From: an uncultured Rhodospirillales bacterium | Lineage (GTDB): Bacteria > Pseudomonadota > Alphaproteobacteria > Acetobacterales > Acetobacteraceae | DNA: 64,000 bases | Assembly (NCBI GenBank): GCA_903928895.1 | Contig: CAIYSR010000073.1 | Span: 1 to 64,000, forward strand | Reading direction: 5' to 3' | Shown: in pieces, positions 51,023 to 60,282 of the stretch | How positions within the stretch are numbered: position 1 is the first letter of the stretch | How the letters are laid out: each line of letters opens with the position of its first letter | The notes under the pieces: model-generated | Told to the model about the DNA's origin: nothing | Seen by the model: the letters and a program-made list of their open reading frames with translations, nothing else | The model's database searches: none | Program-made: the position numbers and the translations under genes

Positions 51023-52150
51023 ATGTTCGATCTGGTTCTCAAAGGCGGCCGCGTGGTGGATCCGGCGCAGGGCATCGATGCCGTGCTCGATGTCGGCTTT
51101 GCCGAGGGCAAGGTGGCGGCGCTGGGGACGGACCTTGGTGAGGCCGCCCAGATGCGTGATGTCGGCGGCCGGATGGTGGTGCCGGGGCTGATCGACCTGC
51201 ATACCCATGTCTACTGGGGCGGCACCTCGCTCGGCGTCGATCCTGACGACTACGCACGATTTTCCGGATGCACCACCCTGATCGACGCGGGTTCGGCCGG
51301 GCCAGGCAACATCCACGGCTTCCGCCGCCATGTGATCGAGCGGGCCGATGTGCGCATCTTGCCGTTCCTCAACATCGCCTTCCCCGGGATTTTCGGACTG
51401 CACTGGGACCTCAATTTCGGCGAGGCGTCGGACCTGCGGCTGCTCAATTCGCGCGTCGCACTGGCTGTGGCAAAGGAGCATGCCGATCTCGTGGTCGGCA
51501 TCAAGGTGCGGGTCGGCGGTGGCACCTCGGGCGCCACCGGCATCGTGCCAATGCAGATGGCGCTGGAGGTGGCCGATGCCATGGGCCTGCCGCTGATGGG
51601 CCATCTGGATGCGCCGCCGCCGCCGCGCCATGAAGTGATGAAGCTGCTGCGCAAGGGCGACATCCTGACCCATTGTTTCCGGCCCTGGCCCAATGCCCCG
51701 GCGGCATCCGATGGCGGCGTCGAGCTCGACGTGCTGGAGGCCCGCGCCCGCGGTGTGATTTTCGATATCGGCCACGGCCGCGGCAGCTTCGGCTATCAGA
51801 CCGCGGTGCAGATGATGCGCAACGGCTTCCTGCCCGACGTGATATCGTCGGACGTCCATCTCACCTCTATCGGCGGCCCCGCCTTCAACATGCTGGTGAC
51901 GATGTCGAAATTCCTCGCCCTTGGCATGCCGCTGGCCGAGGTGATCCGCGCCGGCACCAGCAACGCCGCCTCCGCGGTGCGGCTGACCGATCGCGGCAGC
52001 CTGCGGCCGGGCATGCTCGGCGACGCCACCGTGCTCGAACTCGAAAAGGGTCGCTTCAGCTTCCACGACGTGATGGGCGAGGCGCTGGAGAGCGATACCC
52101 AGCTGGCCTGCCGCGGCATCGTGCTGGGCGGACGCTGGTGGCACGGCTGA
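51023..52150 (+). CDS. Amidohydrolase/deacetylase (dihydroorotase-like metallohydrolase)
   Basis: This 375-residue amidohydrolase has the HxH metal motif VVPGLIDLHTHVYWGGT (about 54-70), VVGIKVRVGGG, whose lysine may be carbamylated as the bridging ligand, PLMGHLDAPPP and ILTHCFRPWPN with later histidines, and VISSDVHLTSIGG with the aspartate. It fits the EF_0837/AHA_3915 group of predicted deacetylases. N-acetyl or hydantoin-like substrates are possible. The ATG follows CAGGGGG. It is divergent from the aminotransferase gene. Confidence 0.88.
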   Translation: MFDLVLKGGRVVDPAQGIDAVLDVGFAEGKVAALGTDLGEAAQMRDVGGRMVVPGLIDLHTHVYWGGTSLGVDPDDYARFSGCTTLIDAGSAGPGNIHGFRRHVIERADVRILPFLNIAFPGIFGLHWDLNFGEASDLRLLNSRVALAVAKEHADLVVGIKVRVGGGTSGATGIVPMQMALEVADAMGLPLMGHLDAPPPPRHEVMKLLRKGDILTHCFRPWPNAPAASDGGVELDVLEARARGVIFDIGHGRGSFGYQTAVQMMRNGFLPDVISSDVHLTSIGGPAFNMLVTMSKFLALGMPLAEVIRAGTSNAASAVRLTDRGSLRPGMLGDATVLELEKGRFSFHDVMGEALESDTQLACRGIVLGGRWWHG

Positions 52151-52166
52151 GGGGCGCGGCGGGAGG

Positions 52167-54023
52167 TCAAGCCTCCAACACGTCAAGCTGGCGGGCGAAA
52201 TCCTCCAGTTCGCGGCCGCTGGTGGCGGCGAACCAGGCCAAGCCGTCCGGGTTGGCCTTGGCCATGGATTTGAGCCGGGCGATCATCGGATCGAGGGTGA
52301 GCTGCCCGGAGCCGTCGATCTCCACCGTGGGGCCAAGGGCGATCACGGCGCAGCTCGCCCGCAGCAGCGGAAAGCGGCGAAGCTCACCATATCGGTCGCG
52401 GGTTTCGTAGCATTGCGCCTGGCGGTCGCGCAGTGTGTGCAGCCTTGCGGCGCCGGCGGCGAAATCGCCGAGCAACTGGGCGATCCCGGCACGCATGGTC
52501 GAGGGCGCCACGCCGTGCAGAACGGCCACGAAATCGTCGCCGCCGACATGGCCGATGAAATTGCGCTCACCCTCGGGCAAAGCGCGCCGCAGGGTCTCGG
52601 CGAACAGGGTGATCGCCCGGTCCCCGACGCGGAAGCCGTTGACGTCGTTGAACGGCTTGAAGTTGTCGAAATCGAAGTAGCAGACATGGCGCCACAGCCC
52701 GCGGGCCTGGGCTGCCTCGCCGAGGGCGGCCTGGACCTGGAGATTGCCGGGCAGCGCGGTGAGCGGGTTCTGCGCCGAGGCGTCGGCCAGCCGGCGTTCC
52801 ACCGAGACCGCGAGCAGCACCGCGGGCAGCAGCACGCCGGCATAGCGACCGCTCTCGGTCACCAGCAGGCAGTGCGCGTCGTCCTGTGCGGCGAAGGCTT
52901 CAAGCGCGGTGTCGAGCGCGGTTTCCATATCCACCACCGGGCAGGGTTGCATGAAATCCCGTGTCGCCCGGCGCGAGGCGGCGTTGCGCAGCAGGTCACG
53001 GCCGAAAGCATGGTAGACCACCGGGCGCAAGGCCTGCTCCGGCACCACGCCGACCGGCGTGCCCATGGCATCCAGCACTGGGCAGAGCGTGAGTGCTGCG
53101 TTCTCGCGGAACAGGTCGAACACCTGCTCCACCGCCGAGTCGGCCCGAGTCGGCTTGGTGCGGATGATCCGGTCCGCCAGGCTGGCGACCGCACCGTCCC
53201 CCACGCGGCGGCGGCGCAGGCGGGCGCCGAGCGCGGCCACATCGGGATAGAATGGCACGAACGCCCCGCCGGCCGGCAGCGGGCGGCTGATGCACCAGCC
53301 CTGAGCATAGTCGCAGCCGAGTTCGCGGCAGGCCAGCAGGTCCTCCTCGGTCTCGACGCCCTCGGCCACGACCTTGAGCCCCAGCACATGGGCGAAGCCG
53401 GCGAGCTTGCTGACGAACAGGCGGCGCCGGCCGGAGACCGCGAGGTCCTGGATGAAGAACTTGTCGAGCTTGATGTAGTCGACACGCTGGTCGAACATCA
53501 GCTTCAACTCGGAGTGGCCCTGGCCGAAATCATCGGCGGCGAAGCGCACCCCGCGCTCGCGCATCTCCTCCAGCAGCCCGGTGGTAGCCGCATCGGTGAT
53601 GATGCGGTGCCGCTCCGACAACTCCCAGCACAACCGCCCGGCCGCGAGGCCGTGGCGGGCCATGAGGTCGACGGTGCGCTGCATCAGCGCCACGGCACCC
53701 GGCTCATCGGCCAGCACCCTGGTGTCGATGTTGAGAAACAACCGCGCGGTGCCGCCGGGCAGGGCGGCGCAGGCGGCGGCGAACGCCTCCACCGCGCGGC
53801 GGTGCAGGAGGGTTTCGAGTGCGACGATCAGGCCGCGATCGGCAAAGGCATCAAGCAGATCAGGCGGGTCGGCGAAGCCGAGAGCAGCATGGCCGCGCAG
53901 CAGCGCCTCATAGGCGTGTGGCACGCCGGTCTGCACATCCACGATCGGTTGCAGCACGACGACCAGATGCTGTTCGGCGAGGGCGAGAAGGGCTTCGGGC
54001 GAATGGGGCGAGGTCGGTGCCAT
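52167..54023 (-). CDS. EAL-CBS-GGDEF cyclic-di-GMP protein
   Basis: This 618-residue protein controls cyclic di-GMP. The EAL domain (about 15-245) has YEALLRG, FLNID, the ELSER glutamate, AADDFGQGHSELKL (metal pair), YIKLDKFFI and VVAEGVETEEDL, so phosphodiesterase residues look intact. Two CBS-like repeats (about 285-400) may sense adenine nucleotides. The GGDEF domain (about 420-580) has GHVGGDDFVAVL, where GGDEF is GGDDF, and no RxxD inhibitory site upstream, so its cyclase is doubtful. The ATG at 54023 is chosen over a TTG three codons upstream. It has no membrane segment, so it is cytoplasmic. Confidence 0.87.
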   Translation of the reverse strand: MAPTSPHSPEALLALAEQHLVVVLQPIVDVQTGVPHAYEALLRGHAALGFADPPDLLDAFADRGLIVALETLLHRRAVEAFAAACAALPGGTARLFLNIDTRVLADEPGAVALMQRTVDLMARHGLAAGRLCWELSERHRIITDAATTGLLEEMRERGVRFAADDFGQGHSELKLMFDQRVDYIKLDKFFIQDLAVSGRRRLFVSKLAGFAHVLGLKVVAEGVETEEDLLACRELGCDYAQGWCISRPLPAGGAFVPFYPDVAALGARLRRRRVGDGAVASLADRIIRTKPTRADSAVEQVFDLFRENAALTLCPVLDAMGTPVGVVPEQALRPVVYHAFGRDLLRNAASRRATRDFMQPCPVVDMETALDTALEAFAAQDDAHCLLVTESGRYAGVLLPAVLLAVSVERRLADASAQNPLTALPGNLQVQAALGEAAQARGLWRHVCYFDFDNFKPFNDVNGFRVGDRAITLFAETLRRALPEGERNFIGHVGGDDFVAVLHGVAPSTMRAGIAQLLGDFAAGAARLHTLRDRQAQCYETRDRYGELRRFPLLRASCAVIALGPTVEIDGSGQLTLDPMIARLKSMAKANPDGLAWFAATSGRELEDFARQLDVLEA

Positions 54024-54097
54024 GCGGAACAAGCTGCGGCCGGGAACCTTAATAGCAGGTTACGAAACGTGTGACGGTTCGATGACACGCCAGGCTG

Positions 54098-55294
54098 CTA
54101 TTCCGCCGGAACCACTTCCGCCGTCAGCGCTGCTGCCCGGGCGGTGCCGGCACAGAGCAGGCTGAGCAGCAGCAGCGCCGCCACCACGATCAACACCAGC
54201 TCGGGGTGGCCGCTGTCGATCAGGTAGCCGAACGGCACCGGCGTGATCGCGCCACCCAACGGCAGCCCGGCGCTGACGAAGCCGAACACCTTGCCGATCT
54301 GCCCCGGCGGCGCCGCATCCTTGACCATGATATCGCGCGGCGTGCGGCTGGCCCCGAGTGCCAGGCCGGAAGCGAACAGCAACCCGATCACCGCGGCATC
54401 GGGCAACCGCAGCAGCGCCACCCCGAGGATCAGCACCGCCGAGACCACCGTCAGCGCGGAGGCGAAGGTCAGGTGCCGGGTGATCCGGTCCGCCACGTAG
54501 CCCCCCACCAGGGTTCCGGCGGTGGCGCCGGCCATGTAGCCGGTCAGCGCCGAGGCCGCCGCCGCCAGCGCCACGCCCTGGACCTGATGCAGCACCGTGA
54601 TCAGCCAGGACTGCACCCCCGCGCCCGCCATCGAGGACAGCATGAAGAAGGCGAAGAACATCAGCATCGGCCGTGTCATCAGCAGCGCTCGGCCCGAGAT
54701 CGCGGCGCCGGTATAGGCATGTGCCGGTCGGGTCTGGTCGTTGAGGATGCGCGACTGCCACAGTATGGTCGCCACCAGCGGGATGCCGATGCCCCCCACT
54801 AGCAGCAGGCTCGAGCGCCACCCCATCGCCAGCAGCAGCGCGGCCATCACCGGCGGCGCGGCGGCGAAGCCGAGATTGCCGTTGAAAGTATGCAGCGCGA
54901 AGGCGCGGCCCATGCGCTCCTTGTTCACCGAACCTGACAGGATCGCGTAGTCGGCCGGATGGATCACCGAGTTGCCGATGCCGGAGATCACCGCCAGCGC
55001 CAGGATCTGCCAATATGCGGTGGCGAGGCCCATCGCCGCCATCGCCAGCGTCATCAGCAGGGTGCCGCCGACCAGGAAGCGGCGCGCCCCGTGGCGGTCG
55101 ACCAGGAAGCCGACGGGGGTCTGCAACACCGCGGTCACGCCGGACATCAGTGCCGGCGCAAGACCGAGCAGGGCGTAGGAGACCTCGAATTCGTCGCGCC
55201 AGACCACGATCAGCGGCGGCAGGCAGAGCACGTAGAAATGGGACAGGAAATGCCCCGTCCCGATCAGCAGGTTCACTCGAGCGTCCCGACCCAT
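54098..55294 (-). CDS. MFS transporter (fosmidomycin-resistance/FsR-like)
   Basis: This 398-residue major facilitator protein has about 12 hydrophobic helices. The loop 2-3 motif GFLVDRHGARRFLVGG is typical, as is VADRITRHLTF in the second half. GIGNSVIHPADYAIL and HTFNGNLGFAAAP resemble Fsr-type antibiotic or metabolite exporters. The ATG at 55294 follows GGGGGA. It is separated by 82 bases from the upstream acyl-CoA ligase on the same strand. Confidence 0.87.
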   Translation of the reverse strand: MGRDARVNLLIGTGHFLSHFYVLCLPPLIVVWRDEFEVSYALLGLAPALMSGVTAVLQTPVGFLVDRHGARRFLVGGTLLMTLAMAAMGLATAYWQILALAVISGIGNSVIHPADYAILSGSVNKERMGRAFALHTFNGNLGFAAAPPVMAALLLAMGWRSSLLLVGGIGIPLVATILWQSRILNDQTRPAHAYTGAAISGRALLMTRPMLMFFAFFMLSSMAGAGVQSWLITVLHQVQGVALAAAASALTGYMAGATAGTLVGGYVADRITRHLTFASALTVVSAVLILGVALLRLPDAAVIGLLFASGLALGASRTPRDIMVKDAAPPGQIGKVFGFVSAGLPLGGAITPVPFGYLIDSGHPELVLIVVAALLLLSLLCAGTARAAALTAEVVPAE

Positions 55295-55376
55295 GCCATC
55301 CCCCGGGGATAATGCCCGCCGCACTATATCCCTGTCCTGCGATTGCGCGAGGGGCGAGGAAGGGGCGCCGGTCCTG

Positions 55377-56960
55377 CTACTCCCATCCGCCGCGCGCCAA
55401 GAGTGCGTCGCGGATGAGGGCTTTGGGCACCTTGCCGTAGGCCGATTTCGGCAGCTCGTCCCAGAACACAACCCGGCGCGGCAGCTTGTAGCGGGCGACC
55501 AATGGCGCCAGGAAGGCGATCAGCGCCGCCTCCGTCAGCGCCGTGCGCGTGACGCAGACGGCGACGCCGACCTCGCCCCAGACGGCGTCCGGCATGCCGA
55601 CGATGGCGATCTCGGCGACGGCGGGATGTTCCAGCGCCCGTTCCTCGATCTCGCGCGGATACACGTTGGACCCGCCGGAGATGTACATGTCGGACGCCCG
55701 GCCCGTGATGTAGAGGAACCCCTCCGCATCCATGTGGCCGAGATCGCCGGTGCGGAACCAGCCATCGCGGAACGCCTTGGCGTTGGCCTCGGGGTTGTCG
55801 TGGTAGCCCGCGAACACGGCGGGGCCGCAGACGCAGATTTCGCCGGTGATCCCGTCTTCGACCTCGCGCCCGGCTTCATCCTGGATCGAAACCTGCATCG
55901 CGGTACGCTCGATGCCGCAGGTGCCGATGCGGGCGTGAGGACCGTCATCAAGCCGGTGCAGGGCGGGGGGCAGCACGGTGATGTTGCCGGTGACTTCGCC
56001 GAGCCCGAAATACTGCACCAGCACCGGACCGAGTTTCGCCAGGGCGTATTTCTGGTCAGCCCGGTACATCGGCGCCCCGGCGTAGATCACATGGCGCAGC
56101 GAGCAATGATCATGCGCGTCCACCGTCGGATGCTCGACCAGCAGCTTGAGGATGGTCGGCACGGTGAACATGTTGCTGATCTTCCAGCGTTCCACCATCG
56201 CCCAGGCTTCGGCCGGATCGAACCGCTCGCCGCCGGGCAGCACGGTCTTGACCGCGCGGGCGACCTGCACGAGCTGGTGGATGCCCGCCCCGTGGGACAG
56301 CGGCGCCACCACCAGCGAGGCATCGTCTGGCCCCATGCCTGGCATCAGGTCGGCGAGGTGGTTGGTAATGACGAAGCCCATCTGCCCATGCGTCAGAACC
56401 GCTGCCTTCGGCCGCCCGGTGGTGCCGGAGGTGAAGAAGAACCAGCACGGATCGTCGTGCTCCACGTCCGCAACCGGCACTGCCGCCCCGCGGTGACGCG
56501 CCAGCCAGGCATCGTAGCCGTCGCCACCGATCGCGATCGACACCCGCAGCGACGGGCAGGCGGCCCGCGCGGCGGGCGCGTGTTCGGGAAAGTCGACATG
56601 GCACAGCATCGCCACCGCTCCACTGGCGTGCGCCAAGTAGGCGACCTCGCCCGGGGTCTGGCGGAAATTGGTCGGCACCCAGACCGCGCCGAGCCGGAAA
56701 CAGGCGAACATCGAGAGGAACATGGCGAGGCAATTGCGCGACTGCACCAGCACCCGGTCGCCCTTGCCGACCCCCTCGGCGGCGAGCCCGGCGGCGAGGG
56801 CGATGGCATGCGACTCCATCTCGGCCCAGCTCCAGGTGGCCGCACCATGCACGAAGCCGATGCCGCCGCCGTGCCGTCGCGCCGCGTTGCGCAGCTGATG
56901 CGCGAGGTTCATCACCCGGCGACTCTGCCGCGCCATTCCAGTCGCCGGTGTTTGGTTCAT
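55377..56960 (-). CDS. Acyl-CoA synthetase (AMP-forming)
   Basis: This 527-residue adenylate-forming ligase activates a carboxylate as acyl-AMP and then acyl-CoA. It has the P-loop FFTSGTTGRPKAAVLTHGQM (A3), YFGLGEVTGNIT (A5), DGWFRTGDLGHMD (A7), GFLYITGRASDMYISGG (A8) and the C-terminal lysine in LPKSAYGKVPK (A10). The N-terminal domain fits short- or medium-chain and benzoate-like ligases; the acid is not predictable. The ATG follows GGGAGGA. Confidence 0.9.
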   Translation of the reverse strand: MNQTPATGMARQSRRVMNLAHQLRNAARRHGGGIGFVHGAATWSWAEMESHAIALAAGLAAEGVGKGDRVLVQSRNCLAMFLSMFACFRLGAVWVPTNFRQTPGEVAYLAHASGAVAMLCHVDFPEHAPAARAACPSLRVSIAIGGDGYDAWLARHRGAAVPVADVEHDDPCWFFFTSGTTGRPKAAVLTHGQMGFVITNHLADLMPGMGPDDASLVVAPLSHGAGIHQLVQVARAVKTVLPGGERFDPAEAWAMVERWKISNMFTVPTILKLLVEHPTVDAHDHCSLRHVIYAGAPMYRADQKYALAKLGPVLVQYFGLGEVTGNITVLPPALHRLDDGPHARIGTCGIERTAMQVSIQDEAGREVEDGITGEICVCGPAVFAGYHDNPEANAKAFRDGWFRTGDLGHMDAEGFLYITGRASDMYISGGSNVYPREIEERALEHPAVAEIAIVGMPDAVWGEVGVAVCVTRTALTEAALIAFLAPLVARYKLPRRVVFWDELPKSAYGKVPKALIRDALLARGGWE

Positions 56961-57214
56961 CGCGGTTCCTCCCGTCGTGCATTCGCATGATAGGCGTGAC
57001 ACCGCGATCGCCAATCCCGGCCCGATCCGTCGCCATTCCTGCGGAGCGTCACAAAAGCTTCAAACTGCTGCCGCCATCCGGGTGCAAATAACGTCGTTTC
57101 CTGCCGCGCCGGGCTCGCCCTACGCGCGCCGGTCCGGTATATTGTGTGACACTTCGCCTGCATCGGCGTGACCAAACCATTCGAGGCGATCCCAGCGTGG
57201 TCTTCCCAGAGAGC

Positions 57215-58150
57215 ATGATGTTCGACGACAATCCGCCGCTGTCCTATGCCGATCCGTCGATGACCCCGGCGCAGCGCGCCGTGGTTTGGGCGGTCGAGCG
57301 GATCAGCGGTCAGCGCGGCCTCAAGCGGGTCTATGACCGGTTCCGAGCCGAGGGCGGCACCACCGAGGGGTTCTGGAACGACATGCTGCGCCGGATCGGC
57401 ATGGCGGTGGACCTCAACCCCGGGGCGCTCGGGAACATCCCGTCCAGCGGCCCATTGCTGGTGGTGGCGAACCATCCGTACGGATTGATCGACGGATTCC
57501 TGCTGTGCTGGATGCTCAGCCAGGTGCGCAAGGATTTCCAGCTGCTGATCAACTCGGTGCTGATCCAGGCGCCGGAGACCAAGCCTCATATGCTGCCGAT
57601 CGACTTCGCTGGCACCCGTGACGCCCAGGCCACCAACCTGCATTCCCGTGCCGAAGCCCGCCGCACGCTCGAACGCGGCGGCGCGGTCCTGGTGTTCCCG
57701 GCCGGCGGCATTTCCACCTCGCCCGACCGGCTCGGCCGGCTGCCGGCGATGGATGTGCCGTGGCAGGCGTTTGTCGGGCAATTGCTGCAACGCGGCCGCT
57801 GCCCAGTGCTGCCGGTGTGGTTCGAGGGGCAGAACAGCCGGCTGTTCCAGGTGGTCAGCCACATGAGCCAGACGGCGCGGCTGGCGCTGATGGCCGGCGA
57901 AATCCGCCGCCGCTTCAATACCACGGTCAAAGCAGTGGTGGGTACCGCGATCCCGTATAGCGAGTTCGCCCATATCTCCGACCGTACTGCGCTGTCGGCC
58001 GAACTCTGCCGCCGCACCTATGCGCTCGGCGGCATCGACACCACGGTTCCAGGCCTCCAGGTGGATTGGCCCGCCGCCTTGCAGGCGAAGGTCTACAAGC
58101 CGTCGGAACAGCGCAAGCGCAGCCTGCTCGGGTCCAAACAGATCGCCTGA
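57215..58150 (+). CDS. Lysophospholipid-type 1-acyltransferase (PlsC-like)
   Basis: This 311-residue protein has an acyltransferase core. LVVANHPYGLIDGFLL holds H-x5-D (rather than the standard H-x4-D), then LPIDFAGTRDAQATNLHSRA, and VLVFPAGGISTSPD is the FP-x-G block. CPVLPVWFEGQNSR is the fourth block. It resembles OlsA and hemolysin-related acyltransferases that make ornithine or other membrane lipids. There is no obvious membrane helix. Tandem ATGs at 57215 and 57218 are alternatives, with AGAGAG upstream. Confidence 0.86.
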   Translation: MMFDDNPPLSYADPSMTPAQRAVVWAVERISGQRGLKRVYDRFRAEGGTTEGFWNDMLRRIGMAVDLNPGALGNIPSSGPLLVVANHPYGLIDGFLLCWMLSQVRKDFQLLINSVLIQAPETKPHMLPIDFAGTRDAQATNLHSRAEARRTLERGGAVLVFPAGGISTSPDRLGRLPAMDVPWQAFVGQLLQRGRCPVLPVWFEGQNSRLFQVVSHMSQTARLALMAGEIRRRFNTTVKAVVGTAIPYSEFAHISDRTALSAELCRRTYALGGIDTTVPGLQVDWPAALQAKVYKPSEQRKRSLLGSKQIA

Positions 58151-58162
58151 GGCGCTGTACGC

Positions 58163-60214
58163 CTAGCTTGCGCCTATCGCTTCGAGCACGATCGAGGGGG
58201 TGAGGATTTGCGGCAGGATCACCCCGGGTTTGCCGCCCGCCGGATAGAACACGTAGAGCGGCACCCCTTCGGCCCCGTTGGCGCGCAGATAGGCGGTGAG
58301 CGCCGGGTCCTGCCGGGTCCAGTCGCCTTTGAGGTAGACGATGCCGCCGCGCGCGAACGCCGCCTGCACCGGGGCACGCGAGATGGCCACCCGCTCGTTG
58401 ACGAGGCAGCTCACGCACCAGGCCGCGGTGATGTTGACGAACACCGGCCGACCCGCCGCGCGCAATTCGGCCAGCCCCGCGGCCGAGAAACGTCCGGCCG
58501 CGGCGGCCGGGTATTGTCCGGCAGCGCCCTGTGTCGGCGCGGCGGTCTCCCCCCCTTCGGCGAGCGTCAGCCCGGCCACGGCGCCCAGCGACGCGAGCGC
58601 AAACGCCGCCGCGAGCGCCCATGCGAGTCGCCGCCCGGCCCCGCGCTGGGCCAGACCGAGCAGCCAGCCCGCCACCGCAGCCAGTCCGAGCGCGCTCAGC
58701 GCGGCCAGCACGCCGGACGGCCCGCTCTCGATGCTGACCACCCATACCAGCCAGATCGCGCCGCCATACATCGGGAACGCCAGCGCCTGGCGTAGTACCT
58801 CCATCCAGGGTCCCGGCTTGGGCAGCAGGGTGGCGGTGAGCTGCGGCAGGCTTGCGAGCAGCACATAGGGAGCCGCCAGCCCGGCGCCGAGGGCGGCGAA
58901 CACGCCCAAGGTTACCGGCGGCGTGCCCGCCAGCCCCGCCGTCAGTGCCACGCTCATGAACGGCGCGGTGCAGGGGGTTGCCACCAGCACCGCCAGCATC
59001 CCCGAACAGAAACAGCCGAAGGGTCCGCGCCGTGCTGCGAGGGACTGCCCGGCGCCGATGCTGCCGCCCATGGCAAACACCCCGGACAGGTTCAGCCCGA
59101 CTGCAAACAGTACGAGCGCCATCGCGGTGACGAATACCGGGGACTGGAACTGGAACCCCCAGCCGGCCGAAACGCCGGCCGCACGCAGCGCCAGCAGGCC
59201 GAAGGCCACCGCGAGAAAGGTCGCCATCACGCCCGCCGCATAGGCCGCCGCATGGCGCCGCCCCTCGCGCCGGGCGGCTCCGGCCAGCCTGGTCAGTCCC
59301 ATCGCCTTCATCGCCAGGACCGGAAAGACGCAGGGCATCAGGTTCAGCACGAGGCCGCCGAGGAAGGCGAGTCCGAGCAGTTCGAGCCAGCCGGGCGCGG
59401 CCGCTGCGGTCTCCAGAGGTCCCGGCGCGGCGGCGACGTCGAATGCGGTTTGCGCGCCGCCGGGCTCGCGCAAGACCAGCACCCCGGCCAGACCGTCGGC
59501 GGGCTTGAAGGCGCCGCCCGGGGTCAACCTCAGCGCCAGCACGCCGCCCTGCACGCCCACGGGCTGCGGTGCCGGGGCGGCGATGCTGTCGTTCAGCGCC
59601 GGCATGAACCAGGCCTCCGCGACGGCCTCCGCTGCAAGCCCCTTGGCTTCGATCCGCAGCACCCCGTCCGGTGCGATTCGCGCCTGCCAGGGCAGGGGGC
59701 GCGGCATGGCGGCGTCGGTGGCGGCGAACAGCGGTGCCTCGGGCGCGGCGCGCGGCGTCCCCTCGGGCAGATCGAGGCTGAAGCTGCCTTCCTCCGGCAC
59801 GCACAGCTTCTCGCATACCAGCCAGGTCGCTTCGGCCGCGATCCGGCCCGGGCCGCCTGATACGGTGACGGGAAGAACCACCTCGCCATCGTAGCCGTAG
59901 GTCATCAGCGTCGCTTCCGGCTGGCGCTTCGGCACCGGCCAGGCGATCGGGCCAGAGGTGACGCCGGGGGGCAAGCGCAGCGCGAGCGCCGGCGGCACCC
60001 CGGCATCGCCGGGGTTGCGCCAATAGGTGTGCCAGCCTGGTGCCATGCGGATGCGCAACGCGAGGCGGTAGGGTTGCCCCGGGGCGACGCGGTCTGTCTC
60101 GGAGATCAGCGTCACGGTCGCGCGCGGGCTGGTCACCGGCGCGCTCTCGGCGGCCCGCGCGCCGGAGGCGGGGGCGACGACGAGGAATAGCAGGGCGGCC
60201 AGGTAACGGTGCAT
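58163..60214 (-). CDS. DsbD/ScsB-type transmembrane thiol-disulfide reductase
   Basis: This 683-residue protein carries electrons from cytoplasmic thioredoxin to the periplasm. It has a signal peptide (about 1-22). An N-terminal immunoglobulin-like domain has ATWLVCEKLCVPEEG with a reactive cysteine pair. Eight or so helices carry LNLMPCVFPVLAMKAMG and VATPCTAPFMS (the CcdA-like pair). A C-terminal thioredoxin domain has AAWCVSCLVNE (CxxC). The large N-terminal domain fits ScsB more than DsbD. Reduction of periplasmic thiols is the likely role. It is convergent with the acyltransferase gene. Confidence 0.9.
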   Translation of the reverse strand: MHRYLAALLFLVVAPASGARAAESAPVTSPRATVTLISETDRVAPGQPYRLALRIRMAPGWHTYWRNPGDAGVPPALALRLPPGVTSGPIAWPVPKRQPEATLMTYGYDGEVVLPVTVSGGPGRIAAEATWLVCEKLCVPEEGSFSLDLPEGTPRAAPEAPLFAATDAAMPRPLPWQARIAPDGVLRIEAKGLAAEAVAEAWFMPALNDSIAAPAPQPVGVQGGVLALRLTPGGAFKPADGLAGVLVLREPGGAQTAFDVAAAPGPLETAAAAPGWLELLGLAFLGGLVLNLMPCVFPVLAMKAMGLTRLAGAARREGRRHAAAYAAGVMATFLAVAFGLLALRAAGVSAGWGFQFQSPVFVTAMALVLFAVGLNLSGVFAMGGSIGAGQSLAARRGPFGCFCSGMLAVLVATPCTAPFMSVALTAGLAGTPPVTLGVFAALGAGLAAPYVLLASLPQLTATLLPKPGPWMEVLRQALAFPMYGGAIWLVWVVSIESGPSGVLAALSALGLAAVAGWLLGLAQRGAGRRLAWALAAAFALASLGAVAGLTLAEGGETAAPTQGAAGQYPAAAAGRFSAAGLAELRAAGRPVFVNITAAWCVSCLVNERVAISRAPVQAAFARGGIVYLKGDWTRQDPALTAYLRANGAEGVPLYVFYPAGGKPGVILPQILTPSIVLEAIGAS

Positions 60215-60282
60215 GATGCGGCTTTATAGGCATCTCGCCGTCGCGGGTCGAATGCTGGTGCGAAGGATGGTAGGGCAGGGGG

